DNA of 54,471 nt from Wenzhouxiangella sp. (GCA_007134485.1 SLKT01000058.1:1-54471), one strand, 5' to 3'; positions 44,275-53,548 are shown, counted from the stretch's first letter. The notes: generated by a model not told the origin, from the letters alone. A program made the numbers and translations.

Positions 44275-46374
44275 TCAGGGATCGACCCGCAGCGGTTCCT
44301 CGTCTTCTTCCTCTTCTTCCTTCTCGACCCGCCTGAGCAGGCTTCGCAATAACAGTTCGCTGTCGCGGGGCCGGGTTTCCTCGCCATCTTCCCCGGCCGT
44401 CTCGGCGTCCTCTTCAGGCTCGCCTTCTTCATCCTCCGAGGCCTCGTGATCTGCATCCGGTTCCGGATCGTGATCAGAATCGGCGTCCGGTTCGGCATCC
44501 CTATCACGCCGTGGGCCCAATAGCCGCCGCTCGATCTGGTCGCGCACGGCCCGTTCGGCAATTCCGGCCACATCGACCATTACCGTCGGCTCACGAACCG
44601 GCCCGGCGATGGCCAGCGGAATGCGACCTTCGGTAGCCTGGCGCAGGCTGCGCGGCAACTGTGCCTTCAGCGCCTCGCCCAACTCGAGCTCAAGCCGATA
44701 GTCGACTTGCCCCGCACCCAGGTCAATCGTGCCGCGGCCACTCATGCCGTAGTCGGCGGCGACCAGGTTCAGATCGGGAATCTCGAGCACGCCCGAGCGT
44801 GCCGTCAGCGTGCCGCCGAAGGTGTCGAAGCGGGTCTCACCACCGAATGCCCGGGAAACATTGGCGAGATTGGACACGGTCAGCTCCTGGCTGATCATTT
44901 CACGGATATCCACGCCCAGCAGGGCGCCTTCGGCCACGCTGAAACGGCCAGAACCATCCAGCGAGGCAAGGATTTCATCAAGCTCGAACCCGCTGAAGGA
45001 CAGGTCCAGATTCATGTCGCCGCTGCCGCGTACCGGCGCGGGTTGTCCGGAAAGCGCGGCCACCTGGTCGATCAGAATTCCGCTGAGGCCGGGCTGGACG
45101 ACCACCCGCGGGGGCTCGGAGTTGAAATTGACCTCCACCCGGCCGTCGAATCGCCCGCCAAACAGTTGCGCTTCAAGTGGCGACATTTCCAGAATCCCGC
45201 CGTCCAGCCTGGCGCGGGCTACGACGCTGTTCAGTTCAAGGTCATCCGACACCACCAGGGAGCCCAGCTCCAGGCCCAGGCGCGCGGTGATCTCGCGCAG
45301 TGCGGCAAAGTCGGCCGGTGCTGCGTCCGCGTCGGGCGAGCGCTCACGTTCGGGCGCATCGCCCATCAAGGGGCGCAAGTCCAGTCGCTCGCCGGTTACA
45401 TCCAGTTCGGCATGGATGTCCGGGACCATTTGCAGATCACCCGAAGCGCTCAGGCGATCATCGTTGATTCCCACGGTGACCTGGTCGAATCGCGCCCGGG
45501 TCGTGGCGCCGGTTTCCAGTTCCACCGGCGAGGTGCTTTGCAATCGCAAGACCAGCTCGTCACGGTTCAGGCGCGCCTGCATATCCGAGATGCTTGCACG
45601 GGTTCGATCCGCGTCCAGATCGAGCCCGACATTGGCCTGGAAACGGCCATCGGCCAGGGCCGCGGGAAGAACATACTCGCCGACCAGACCGTGCAGCTTC
45701 AGGGAAGACAGGTCGGAAGCCACTTCGATAGTGCCACTGAACGATGACAGACGAACCATCTCGTCATCGCCATCCAGCAATGCAGCGGCCAGATCAAAGG
45801 CAACCGGCTGAGCGGCCCTGAAGGGGGCCAGGTTGAGGGTGTCGATGCGAAATGACTGACGCTGTCCACTGTGCTGGTCGAGGTTGACCAGGCGCACATC
45901 GCGAAGACGCACCTGGCCCAGCACAAGCGCGCCCAGATCCGGCTCGGTCCGCTCGACCTCCGGGTCGGGTTCGGCCAGCAGTCCGTCGAGGTTGGAACGC
46001 CCGTCACGATCGGTCACCAGGTGAAACTCGGCCTCTTCAAGCGTCACGGCGCCGAATTCCAGTTCACCATGGCGAATCAATGGCCAGACCCGCACCGAGG
46101 CAATCGCCGACCCGATTCGAGCCAGGTCGGGTGCCTCACCGAAATCAGGCGGATTACCCACCCCGACATCGCTGATCTCGATCGCCAGCCAGGGAAACAG
46201 CTTGAGCGACATCGGCCCGTCCAGGCGCACCTCGCGTCCCAGGCGATCGGAGGCACGCTCGGCAATATCGTCACGATAATCATCCGGATCAATGACCAGC
46301 ACGGCGATCACGGCCGCACCGACCAGCAGTGCAACCAGGGCGAAAATCACGATCAACAGCTTGCGCACCATCAC
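44275..46374 (-). CDS. AsmA family protein with acidic C-terminal tail
   Basis: AsmA-like proteins are anchored in the inner membrane and reach across the periplasm, with roles in lipid transport and outer-membrane assembly. The 699-residue product has an N-terminal membrane helix (about 5-27), an AsmA_N region (LGREVRLDGPMSLKLFPWLAIEISDVG) and the C-terminal AsmA block (DYGMSGRGTIDLGAGQVDYRLE). The last 75 or so residues are extremely rich in Asp, Glu and Pro, unusual for the family. Its start overlaps the stop of the upstream gene at 46371 (ATGA). Confidence 0.88.
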   Translation of the reverse strand: MMVRKLLIVIFALVALLVGAAVIAVLVIDPDDYRDDIAERASDRLGREVRLDGPMSLKLFPWLAIEISDVGVGNPPDFGEAPDLARIGSAIASVRVWPLIRHGELEFGAVTLEEAEFHLVTDRDGRSNLDGLLAEPDPEVERTEPDLGALVLGQVRLRDVRLVNLDQHSGQRQSFRIDTLNLAPFRAAQPVAFDLAAALLDGDDEMVRLSSFSGTIEVASDLSSLKLHGLVGEYVLPAALADGRFQANVGLDLDADRTRASISDMQARLNRDELVLRLQSTSPVELETGATTRARFDQVTVGINDDRLSASGDLQMVPDIHAELDVTGERLDLRPLMGDAPERERSPDADAAPADFAALREITARLGLELGSLVVSDDLELNSVVARARLDGGILEMSPLEAQLFGGRFDGRVEVNFNSEPPRVVVQPGLSGILIDQVAALSGQPAPVRGSGDMNLDLSFSGFELDEILASLDGSGRFSVAEGALLGVDIREMISQELTVSNLANVSRAFGGETRFDTFGGTLTARSGVLEIPDLNLVAADYGMSGRGTIDLGAGQVDYRLELELGEALKAQLPRSLRQATEGRIPLAIAGPVREPTVMVDVAGIAERAVRDQIERRLLGPRRDRDAEPDADSDHDPEPDADHEASEDEEGEPEEDAETAGEDGEETRPRDSELLLRSLLRRVEKEEEEEDEEPLRVDP

Positions 46375-48050
46375 TTCACTCGACTCGGATTCTTGCCTAG
46401 ATTACCGCAGGCGAAGTACCAGCACATGAAAACCAGCAGCAACCACCAGTAGCCGCCAAGCGGTACCGGCAAAGGCGGATCGTGGATACCCAGGTTGACC
46501 AGGTTGACGGTCTGTTCGATTTCACCGTCGACCAGTCTGACCGTCAACTCATGGGCGCCTGGGCGGCCATTGGCGCTGATCATCACCTGGATTTCTCCGG
46601 CATCATCGGTGACCCGTTCGATCACTGTCTGACCGCCTTCAAAAACAACCCCGGGCCCGAACTCCGACGTCTCCAGGCGCACGACTCGCCCCGCGATCGG
46701 CTGCCCCCACTGATCCTGGAGGCGAATCCGCAATGGCTCCGGGAAGTCCTGATCGACAGGGGTCTGCTGAGCAGCTCCGGAGAACACGTTCAGGGCCGCC
46801 GGACCCGGGCCGAAAAACCGGCGTGCAAAGATTCCGAAACCCGAGCCGTCCTGGCCTGCCGTTTCCCAGGCAACCATGAACCCGCCATCCGGCATACCGG
46901 TGACGGCCGGAAAATCCTGAAACGCTTCGACTTCCTGGCTGATCTTGAACTCATCGCCGACGAACTGGCCCTGTGCATTCACCCGCCGACCATAAATGCC
47001 CTGGTCTTCGAATTCCGGCATGAAGCTATGCCAGACCACCACGTAAACCCCATGACCATCAATGGCGATATCCGGCAGGTCCTGAATGCCCTCGTCGAAC
47101 TGATTGACCTGCAATTCGTCGGTCAGCGGCTGGCAGTGCTGGTCGTACAGGCGAATCATGGAGCGCTGATAGCTGACCGAACTCATGCCCATGTTGTCCT
47201 GCCAGACGATGGCAAAGCGTCCATCATCGGCCATGGCCACCCGCGGGCGGGCCTGGCCGCCCTCGGTGGTCTGGTTGACCAGGAATTCATCGCCCCCGTC
47301 ACCGGCGAAACTCATGCAGCGGGCAAAAATCCCCCAATCGCTGCCGTCCTGACCCGAGCTCTGCCAGGCGATGACCTGATCACCGCCATCGTTGACCGCG
47401 ACCGAGGCGCGACGCTGCGCGGAGGCGTCGAACTGGTTGATCTGGGTGACCGGGGTCAATGCCTGGCCATTGGCGTCGAAATGGCGCGCCAGGATATTGA
47501 AGGTTTCGTTGGTAACCCCGCGTGCTTCCCAGGCGACCACGTAACCGCCATCAGCCCGCACCGCACCGCGCGCGAGGATCTGGAGATTGTCCACGGTCTG
47601 TCCGACCTTCTGGTCGCCAACCTGCGGTTGACCGGCGGCATCGAATCGACGCTTGATGATTTCCGGTCGAGTCGTGACGCGTACCGGACCACTCCATGAG
47701 ACCCGGAACGCACCATCCGGCTGCATGCTGACATGCGGACCATCCTGGCTGCGCTCGTTGAATTCATTGAGCCGAAACTCCTCACCCACCGGTTCGGGCA
47801 CGGCATCGAACCGCTGGCCGTGAATGCCCCAGCCCGGGCCATCCTGGTTGCGCGATTGCCAGACCACCAGGCTGTTGCCCTGCGCATCGGCCCCGATCGA
47901 TGGAATGCGTTGATCATTGGGGGTGTGAGTGTTGACCTGAAACTCGCTGGTGGCCAGGTCACCAAACGGATCGGCCATGGCAAGGCCGGCCCAGGCCAGC
48001 AGCCCAAACGCAAAAAGGCCGGTCCGCCATGGCGGCGCCGGCCTGATCAT
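46371..48050 (-). CDS. Secreted repeat protein with Ig-like domain and C-terminal membrane anchor
   Basis: The 559-residue product has a signal peptide (MIRPAPPWRTGLFAFGLLAWAGLAMA). It contains about seven repeats of roughly 55 residues with the pattern VAWE/VVWQS...QDGSxxGIFxRRFDxxG, reminiscent of beta-propeller or FG-GAP-like modules. A Big1-like Ig domain follows (residues about 430-520). At the C-terminus PVPLGGYWWLLLVFMCWYF is a membrane helix followed by basic residues, similar to sorting tails such as IPTL-CTERM. The start at 48050 begins the signal. Function is unknown; it may be an exported surface protein. It is coupled to the AsmA gene. Confidence 0.75.
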   Translation of the reverse strand: MIRPAPPWRTGLFAFGLLAWAGLAMADPFGDLATSEFQVNTHTPNDQRIPSIGADAQGNSLVVWQSRNQDGPGWGIHGQRFDAVPEPVGEEFRLNEFNERSQDGPHVSMQPDGAFRVSWSGPVRVTTRPEIIKRRFDAAGQPQVGDQKVGQTVDNLQILARGAVRADGGYVVAWEARGVTNETFNILARHFDANGQALTPVTQINQFDASAQRRASVAVNDGGDQVIAWQSSGQDGSDWGIFARCMSFAGDGGDEFLVNQTTEGGQARPRVAMADDGRFAIVWQDNMGMSSVSYQRSMIRLYDQHCQPLTDELQVNQFDEGIQDLPDIAIDGHGVYVVVWHSFMPEFEDQGIYGRRVNAQGQFVGDEFKISQEVEAFQDFPAVTGMPDGGFMVAWETAGQDGSGFGIFARRFFGPGPAALNVFSGAAQQTPVDQDFPEPLRIRLQDQWGQPIAGRVVRLETSEFGPGVVFEGGQTVIERVTDDAGEIQVMISANGRPGAHELTVRLVDGEIEQTVNLVNLGIHDPPLPVPLGGYWWLLLVFMCWYFACGNLGKNPSRVK

Positions 48051-48149
48051 GCGCTCTGATTTGAATGGCCGGGCAGCGGGTCGTGATGTCCCGTATCTGC
48101 TCCGACGGGCCATGCAGCATGGCATGGACCCCTCCGATTGATGTTCTGG

Positions 48150-48776
48150 TCAGCCTATCTTACAGGCCGAACCAGGCAGGGCATAGCCCTCCATCAGTTC
48201 CTCACGGTGAGGCGAAACCATTTCAACAACCTCATCGGATACCCGGCGCTCGCGGGGCACATCGGCTTCGGAGCCGAATGCCACCACGGCGACCTCCTCA
48301 CCCAGGGCCTTGTAGACCTGCTGGCGAACCCAGGCATATTCTTCCAGGCTGAACTGGTAACGATTCAGTGCCTGGACCTGCTGGCGCTTGGCATCAAGCA
48401 TCAGGTCACCCAGGTCCCGATAAGCGGTGACGATCTCGGAAATGCTCGGGTCATCATCGCGCGCCCGGATATCGTCATCCATTTCCTTCCACTTTTCGTC
48501 AAGCTCTTCGAGGCGCTCTTCGAGTCCCGAGCGCATCTCGCGCTGGGCGACCAGAAAACGCTGGAACTGGTCGGGTGTCACCTGACCGTCTTCGGGCGGA
48601 GTGTAGTCGTCGGTCCGTTCGATACTCTTGTTGAGTTCCTCGAACTCACTGACAAAATGGCCCACATCGGAGGCGAAATCCCAGGCCGGCTTGATCACGA
48701 AAAAGTAGCCGGCGCCGCCACCGCCGACCACAACCACCACCAGCACCACCAGGCACCCTACAAGAATCTTTGGCAT
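48150..48776 (-). CDS. Membrane-anchored coiled-coil protein, unknown
   Basis: The 208-residue product has a Gly/Val-rich N-terminal membrane helix (about 5-28). A largely helical, acidic region follows with heptad-like Leu/Glu spacing (EERLEELDEKWKEMDDDI), and then a segment with conserved Tyr and Trp (RYQFSLEEYAWVRQQVYKAL). Nothing identifies an enzyme. It lies upstream of the repeat protein on the same strand with a 99-nt gap and may be co-transcribed. Confidence 0.65.
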   Translation of the reverse strand: MPKILVGCLVVLVVVVVGGGGAGYFFVIKPAWDFASDVGHFVSEFEELNKSIERTDDYTPPEDGQVTPDQFQRFLVAQREMRSGLEERLEELDEKWKEMDDDIRARDDDPSISEIVTAYRDLGDLMLDAKRQQVQALNRYQFSLEEYAWVRQQVYKALGEEVAVVAFGSEADVPRERRVSDEVVEMVSPHREELMEGYALPGSACKIG

Positions 48777-48851
48777 GACAACTTATCTCCCGTATGTATC
48801 GGCTTATGACCTGAGTTACGTAAAAAGTCTCGCTTTTCTGTCAGGTGCGAC

Positions 48852-48865
48852 TGATAAAATTATCA
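48852..48865. promoter_or_regulatory. AT-rich dyad upstream of the nucleotide phosphodiesterase gene
   Basis: TGATAA-AA-TTATCA is a symmetric 14-mer in an AT-rich patch 30 nt before the predicted start at 48896. It could be an operator or part of a promoter -10 region. No regulator can be named. Confidence 0.35.
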
Positions 48866-48895
48866 TGCGTTCGCCCAGCCCGGTCGGAAATCCCC

Positions 48896-50416
48896 ATGAT
48901 CTACGCCGTCTTTCAGTCCTGTAATGCCCGCTGCGGTTGGTTGCTGATTGCCCTGGCGATCGGATCGATAGCATCGCCGGGTCAGGCGGAAACAGGGTCG
49001 CCGCCGCTGGTCCTGATTTCCATCGACGGCTTTCGTCACGACTATTTCGAGGCCGCCGAGACCCCGGCGCTGGATCGGTTGATCGACGGGGGCCTCAAGG
49101 CCGAAAGCCTGTATCACGTCTTTCCGACCAAGACCTTTCCCACCCACTACAGCGCGGTGACCGGTCGCTACCCCGGCAGCCACGGGGTGGTCGCCAACAG
49201 CATGTGGGATCCGCGTGATCATCGCCGCTTTTCCCTGCGCGATCGCGATGCGGTCGGCGATGGTTACTGGTATCGCGACGGCGAGCCGATCTGGGTCACC
49301 GCCGAGCGCCAGGGCGTGCCGGCAGCCACCTATTTCTGGCCCGGCTCGGAGGCGCGGATCCACGGTATTCGACCCAGCGAATGGAAGTTGTACTCTGGGG
49401 CGGTTCCGCATGCCGAGCGCATCGAGCAAATTCTTGCCTGGATGGATATCGAGGGCGATGAGCGGCCCGGGCTTTACACGCTGTACTTCAGCCGGGTCGA
49501 CTCACTCGGACATCGTTACGGCCCTCTGGCTGACGAGGTCATCGAGGCGATCGAGGATGTCGACCACCACATCGGCGTCTTGCTCGACGGCATCGAGGCG
49601 CGCGATGGCCTGGACCAGGTCCATATCATCGTCATTTCCGATCACGGCATGTCCCGGATCGACGCCGAGCGCTACATCATGCTCGATGATTACCTGGACT
49701 TGGCCCGGGTCAGGGTCAGCGACTGGGGTCCGGCCGCGCAGATCTGGGCGACCGACATGAGCGTCGACGAAATCATGGCCGAGCTCGAACACGCCCACGA
49801 ACACATGCGGGTCTGGCGCCGCGATGACATTCCGGTGCGCTACCGCTTTGGCGACCATCGGCGGGTGCCCGATGTGCTGGCCGAAGCCGATCTGGGCTGG
49901 ATGATCAACAACCGCCCGTTCATGGCCGCGCGTGATCGCTTTCCGTTGCGCGGCATGCATGGCTGGGACCCGGCCTGGCTGGAGATGCACGGCATCCTGC
50001 TGGCTCACGGGCCGGCCTTCAACGCCGGCAGTCGCAGCCCGAGCATGCGCAGTATCGACTTGTACGAGCTGATGGCGCGGCTACTGGAATTGGTCCCGGC
50101 CGATAATGAAGGGCTGATCCATCCCTTCCTGCCCTTCCTGGACGCCAACCAGGCACGCGGATTCGAACGCCAGTGGTTTGAATGCAATCAGCCGGATAGC
50201 GAGGTCGTCGTCGATATCGCACCCAACCATCTGGGCCTGCATATCGACGAGATGGGCCTGGTACTCGATCGTCTCGCAGTGCCGGGTCTTCAGTTTTTCA
50301 TCGATGCCGAGAACTTCGCGCTGTTCGAAGACGACCGTATGGTACTCAGAGCCGAGGGCCGCCAATGGACCGACTGTAAGCGCACGGCCCACGAAACCAT
50401 CGCGCCGGGCTACTAA
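48896..50416 (+). CDS. Nucleotide pyrophosphatase/phosphodiesterase (NPP family)
   Basis: NPP enzymes hydrolyse phosphodiester or pyrophosphate bonds of nucleotides outside the cytoplasm with two zinc ions. The 506-residue product has a signal peptide (about 1-31). It has Asp44 in LISIDGFRHDY, nucleophile Thr80 in FPTKTFPTHYSAVTG, and Asn101, matching the spacing of the Thr/Asn pair in Xanthomonas NPP. Later metal sites are SRVDSLGHRYGP, ISDHGMSRID and RGMHGWDP. About 100 extra C-terminal residues with two Cys (FECN, TDCK) extend past the usual domain. The start at 48896 gives the signal peptide. Confidence 0.88.
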   Translation: MIYAVFQSCNARCGWLLIALAIGSIASPGQAETGSPPLVLISIDGFRHDYFEAAETPALDRLIDGGLKAESLYHVFPTKTFPTHYSAVTGRYPGSHGVVANSMWDPRDHRRFSLRDRDAVGDGYWYRDGEPIWVTAERQGVPAATYFWPGSEARIHGIRPSEWKLYSGAVPHAERIEQILAWMDIEGDERPGLYTLYFSRVDSLGHRYGPLADEVIEAIEDVDHHIGVLLDGIEARDGLDQVHIIVISDHGMSRIDAERYIMLDDYLDLARVRVSDWGPAAQIWATDMSVDEIMAELEHAHEHMRVWRRDDIPVRYRFGDHRRVPDVLAEADLGWMINNRPFMAARDRFPLRGMHGWDPAWLEMHGILLAHGPAFNAGSRSPSMRSIDLYELMARLLELVPADNEGLIHPFLPFLDANQARGFERQWFECNQPDSEVVVDIAPNHLGLHIDEMGLVLDRLAVPGLQFFIDAENFALFEDDRMVLRAEGRQWTDCKRTAHETIAPGY

Positions 50417-50637
50417 TCCAAGCCAAAGTCCAGACCGGAAATCCCTTCAAAGGCCTCCGGGTCGGCCTTGAGAATGGCGACCGCAACCTCGTATTGTTCA
50501 CAGCCACACTCGCACAGATGATGCATCAAGGTCAGCGCACTGACCGGGCTCTTGACCTCCACGTGGCGATCCCCCGTGCTGGCCGGAGTGGCCGAGGCGA
50601 CAAAGCCCTTGGGTCGCTTGATGACCTCGATGCTCAT
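50413..50637 (-). CDS. Small Cys-containing hypothetical protein
   Basis: The 74-residue product begins MSIEVIKRPKGFVASATPAS and contains HHLCECGCEQYEVAVAIL, with three Cys in Cys-x-Cys-x-x... spacing that could bind a metal. No family was recognised. Its stop overlaps that of the convergent NPP gene, and its start lies 17 nt downstream of the MAPEG stop, so it may be co-transcribed with MAPEG. The choice of start at 50637 is supported by the collinear small ORF only; a clear ribosome site is lacking. Confidence 0.55.
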   Translation of the reverse strand: MSIEVIKRPKGFVASATPASTGDRHVEVKSPVSALTLMHHLCECGCEQYEVAVAILKADPEAFEGISGLDFGLD

Positions 50638-50654
50638 GATGGTGATCGTAACCC

Positions 50655-51080
50655 TCAGCCGGCAGCATCGATCAACGCCATCAGCAGGGCACTCGCCCAG
50701 TACACGGCAATGACCAATTGAACGGCAAATGCCGAAAACCGCAGGGTGACCGCACTCGGACTGATCGAGTACAGATGAATGAGTGACTGCACGATGCGCG
50801 CCGCCAGAAATACATAGGCCAACGGATCGGTGAGATGAGTAAGATCGGCGACCACGGCAATCAGCAGCATGCCGCCGAAGATCGGCAATCCCTCGATGCA
50901 ATTGGCGTGCGCCCGTGCAAGCCGTTGCATGAACGGCGAAAGTCCGGCATTGTCGGGGCTGAAACCGTTGGCCGGAACCTTGCCTCGCATCACCAGGGTG
51001 CTTCGAATCACCTCCATGACAATCAGCAACAACAAGGTCCATGCAATGAACGCGGCCAGTACAACAAGACTCGATGACAT
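50655..51080 (-). CDS. MAPEG family membrane protein
   Basis: The 141-residue protein has four membrane segments and the MAPEG landmarks RLARAHANCIEGLPIF (helix 2, the glutathione-binding region in eukaryotic relatives) and a final ASALLMALI helix. MAPEG proteins in bacteria are of mixed and often unknown function, some with glutathione transferase activity. A glutathione synthesis gene occurs elsewhere in the window (gshA), but the two are not linked. Confidence 0.87.
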   Translation of the reverse strand: MSSSLVVLAAFIAWTLLLLIVMEVIRSTLVMRGKVPANGFSPDNAGLSPFMQRLARAHANCIEGLPIFGGMLLIAVVADLTHLTDPLAYVFLAARIVQSLIHLYSISPSAVTLRFSAFAVQLVIAVYWASALLMALIDAAG

Positions 51081-51152
51081 CAGATTGACTCCCTGTCAGA
51101 CATCCATATCCCCCACATGCCAAGGGGAAGTATAGCCGCTCTTCCAGACGCA

Positions 51153-51746
51153 TCATTCGTCTTGGGTAATGAGCTTGCTCATCAAGACCCAATCGCCGGC
51201 ATGGCCACAACCGGGAAACGGAACGATCGGCTTTCGCGCAACGTCCTGGTATCCCAGCTTCCAATACAGCCGCCTTGCACCCGCGTTCTCGTCAGCCACA
51301 ATCAGGCTAAGGGTATCGGCATGGGTTTGAACCGCATGATGCTCGGCCAATTGCATCAGTCTGGTGCCCACACCCTGTCCACGCCAGGCCGGTTCACTGG
51401 CGATCGCGTTGATATACCACGAACCCGGGACCAGGGCTTCGAGTTCGATCAGCGGGCGCACAACTGAAGGCAACTCGTCTAGTGGACCGGCATCGTATGG
51501 GTCCGGCAATCGGTAGCCAAGCAACATGCCGACCATTTCATTGTCGATCATGGCCACATCTGCATTGGTGTAGCTGAATCCGCCCTCGGTCTTGGCTACC
51601 CTGCGCGCGCCGACCGCCATGACATCCTCGCCCGGATCGGCCATTCGTTTCCATAGATAAGCGGGAAGACCCTCGCCTGCGGCATTCATCAGCTCCGCGA
51701 GCCTGGCCGCATCTTCCACACTTGCTTTACGAATCGTCAGTTTCAT
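51153..51746 (-). CDS. GNAT family N-acetyltransferase
   Basis: The 197-residue protein begins MKLTIRKASVEDAARLAELMN and has the acetyl-CoA loop SEPAWRGQGVGTRLMQLAEHHA (motif A, R/Q-x-x-G-x-G) and the C-terminal ENAGARRLYWKLGYQDVAR. Substrate is unknown. Start codons at 51755 or 51782 are also possible. With the start chosen it overlaps the EamA gene upstream by 20 bp. Confidence 0.87.
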   Translation of the reverse strand: MKLTIRKASVEDAARLAELMNAAGEGLPAYLWKRMADPGEDVMAVGARRVAKTEGGFSYTNADVAMIDNEMVGMLLGYRLPDPYDAGPLDELPSVVRPLIELEALVPGSWYINAIASEPAWRGQGVGTRLMQLAEHHAVQTHADTLSLIVADENAGARRLYWKLGYQDVARKPIVPFPGCGHAGDWVLMSKLITQDE

Positions 51747-52716
51747 TTCCGGCATCGCTTCCAGAGCCTTGGCGTCGTTCATGTAAATCATCATCGGTTT
51801 CGAGCAAGTCGGGCTCGACCATGATCGGGCGGTCCTGAAGCGATGAATGAACACTGAGCGCGGTCACCGTGAGCAGAATCAGTCCCATGCCGAAGATCTG
51901 CACCGCCGCGAGGCTTTGATCGAGAATGACAACGCCGAACAAGGAAGCAGTGACCGGTTCGACCATCGCCACGATCGAGGCAACCGCGGGCGCGGTGTGC
52001 TTCAGACCGACGATATAGAGGATGAATGACAAGCCGGCGCCTATGATCCCGAGGATGACAAAGTAAGGCCAAGATGGTGTGGTCAAGACTGCGGCGGTCT
52101 GCTCGGCATCCCCCAGCCAGAACAGCAGGGAGATAAGCACCGTGAATGCGATGACGAGAATGGCCTGTGGGCTGCCATGCGGCGCCGCATACTTGAACCC
52201 GAAGATGAAGACTGCATAGCTCAGTCCGGACATCAGTCCGGCACCGATGGCCAGCGGAGTCACATCGCCGGCCCCGATATCGTAAATGCCGGTCAGCAGG
52301 ACAACCCCGATCAGGACCATCGCGATCGCCGCCCACTTCAACAACGTAGGTTGCTCGAGCTTGAGGGTAAAGGAAACAAGAAAGACGAAAACTGGCGCGC
52401 AGTACATCAGGGTCGCGGCAACGGCGACACTGCCTTCGGCAATGCTGATGAAATAGAACGCAAAGTTGCCAGCCACACCAAGCCCGGCGACCGCCGACCA
52501 GAACCATAAGCGCCCACTGGCCAAACCGCTGCCCCGTGGCTTCACCAACAACCAGGCAAGGACAAACAGCAAACCGATGGCGCCCCGGTAAAAGGACACC
52601 ACCACGGGATCCCAGTCCTGGTCGGTCAGAATACCGCCAATGCCGCCTGACAAACCCCAGCACAGGGCTGCCAGCACGACAAACAGCGTGCCATGATTGG
52701 CGATCCGGTCAGTCAA
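51727..52716 (-). CDS. EamA/DMT family transporter
   Basis: The 329-residue protein has ten membrane segments in two EamA repeats: LCWGLSGGIGGIL...SFYRGAIGLLFVLAWLL in the first, and GLSFILYIVGLKHTAPAVASIVAMVEPV in the second. It ends in a polar C-terminal tail of about 35 residues. Such transporters export amino acids or other small metabolites. The start appears to be a TTG at 52716. The next 161 bp upstream (52717-52877) hold no gene, only a TATAAT-like sequence on the minus strand. Confidence 0.88.
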   Translation of the reverse strand: MTDRIANHGTLFVVLAALCWGLSGGIGGILTDQDWDPVVVSFYRGAIGLLFVLAWLLVKPRGSGLASGRLWFWSAVAGLGVAGNFAFYFISIAEGSVAVAATLMYCAPVFVFLVSFTLKLEQPTLLKWAAIAMVLIGVVLLTGIYDIGAGDVTPLAIGAGLMSGLSYAVFIFGFKYAAPHGSPQAILVIAFTVLISLLFWLGDAEQTAAVLTTPSWPYFVILGIIGAGLSFILYIVGLKHTAPAVASIVAMVEPVTASLFGVVILDQSLAAVQIFGMGLILLTVTALSVHSSLQDRPIMVEPDLLETDDDLHERRQGSGSDAGNETDDS

Positions 52717-52877
52717 GAGATTTCATTGTTATCTGGTTTAGCGTTGGATTATACAGCCTGCCTGTGAAGCTGGCCGGTTCCCTCCTGATCAGAAAGCGAG
52801 ACCTGCGAGCGGGTTTGGACACAACGACTCTTCACAGGGCGTGACAAGCCAACCCGACTTGCACCGCCCGGAGAATT

Positions 52878-53378
52878 TCAGCGCCCAGGTCCGTTGTCAC
52901 CCGCCTTTTGCCGCAAAAGGACCAGCCTGTAAACCCCCCCCAAAAGCAAAGTGGTCAGGACACCCAGAACGAGCAAGATGGTGAGTCCCATCCAGACCGT
53001 GCCTCGCCATCCGATGAAGTTCAAAGGCAGATTACCGGCGAGGATGATTGAAACTGGAAGCCAGGCCAGTGCAGCCCACAACATGGCCAGGCTTGCAACG
53101 CGCAGTTTCGTCTCGGAAGTGCTTATGAACAGGGCCAACGCGGCCGGCGACACCAAACCCAATGCTGCAAGCATGTTACCCACGGGAAGCCCACCAGGAA
53201 GAACCATACTGAGAACGCTCGCTCCTGACACCAAAGAAGCCACCGAAGCCAGAGCAATGATCAGTAGCAGAATAACGGTGAGTGTTTTCACGACAGGAAG
53301 AACTTGGTAAACACTGAGATCAACGCCCCCTTTAATGTAGGTTGGCCTTACACGGCCGACGGTCGAGAAGGAATCCAT
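52878..53378 (-). CDS. Four-helix hypothetical membrane protein
   Basis: The product (up to 166 residues) has four hydrophobic helices: LTVILLLIIALASVASLV, VGNMLAALGLVSPAALALFI, AMLWAALAWLPVSIIL and TVWMGLTILLVLGVLTTLLL. No motif identifies it. The start is uncertain. ATG at 53378 is used, but a GTG at 53291 would give the neat N-terminus MKTLTVILLLIIALAS and may be right. It is transcribed alone in the accessory-looking right end. Confidence 0.55.
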   Translation of the reverse strand: MDSFSTVGRVRPTYIKGGVDLSVYQVLPVVKTLTVILLLIIALASVASLVSGASVLSMVLPGGLPVGNMLAALGLVSPAALALFISTSETKLRVASLAMLWAALAWLPVSIILAGNLPLNFIGWRGTVWMGLTILLVLGVLTTLLLGGVYRLVLLRQKAGDNGPGR

Positions 53379-53548
53379 CGACAAGGCCGGGCTCACGCAA
53401 CGGAATTCAGCGGCAACTCAGTTAGACTCACTTTACGGCATATCGCTCTCTTGCCACCGATAACCAAAGGCTGGCTGCTTGCTAAAGTCACACGCAAGCT
53501 TCATGAATTACCGATCGCGAGCTTCAGTCTGCTCATTTTGTCTTCTTA

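Noticed and set aside
46482-47699. 405-codon plus-strand frame opposite the secreted repeat protein
   Set aside because: It is a codon-usage shadow; the minus-strand frame has a signal peptide and regular repeats.
52724-52760. Plus-strand promoter (TTGTTA, 17-bp spacer, TTATAC)
   Set aside because: The hexamers are acceptable but there is no plus-strand gene downstream, so it is probably chance in an AT-rich patch.
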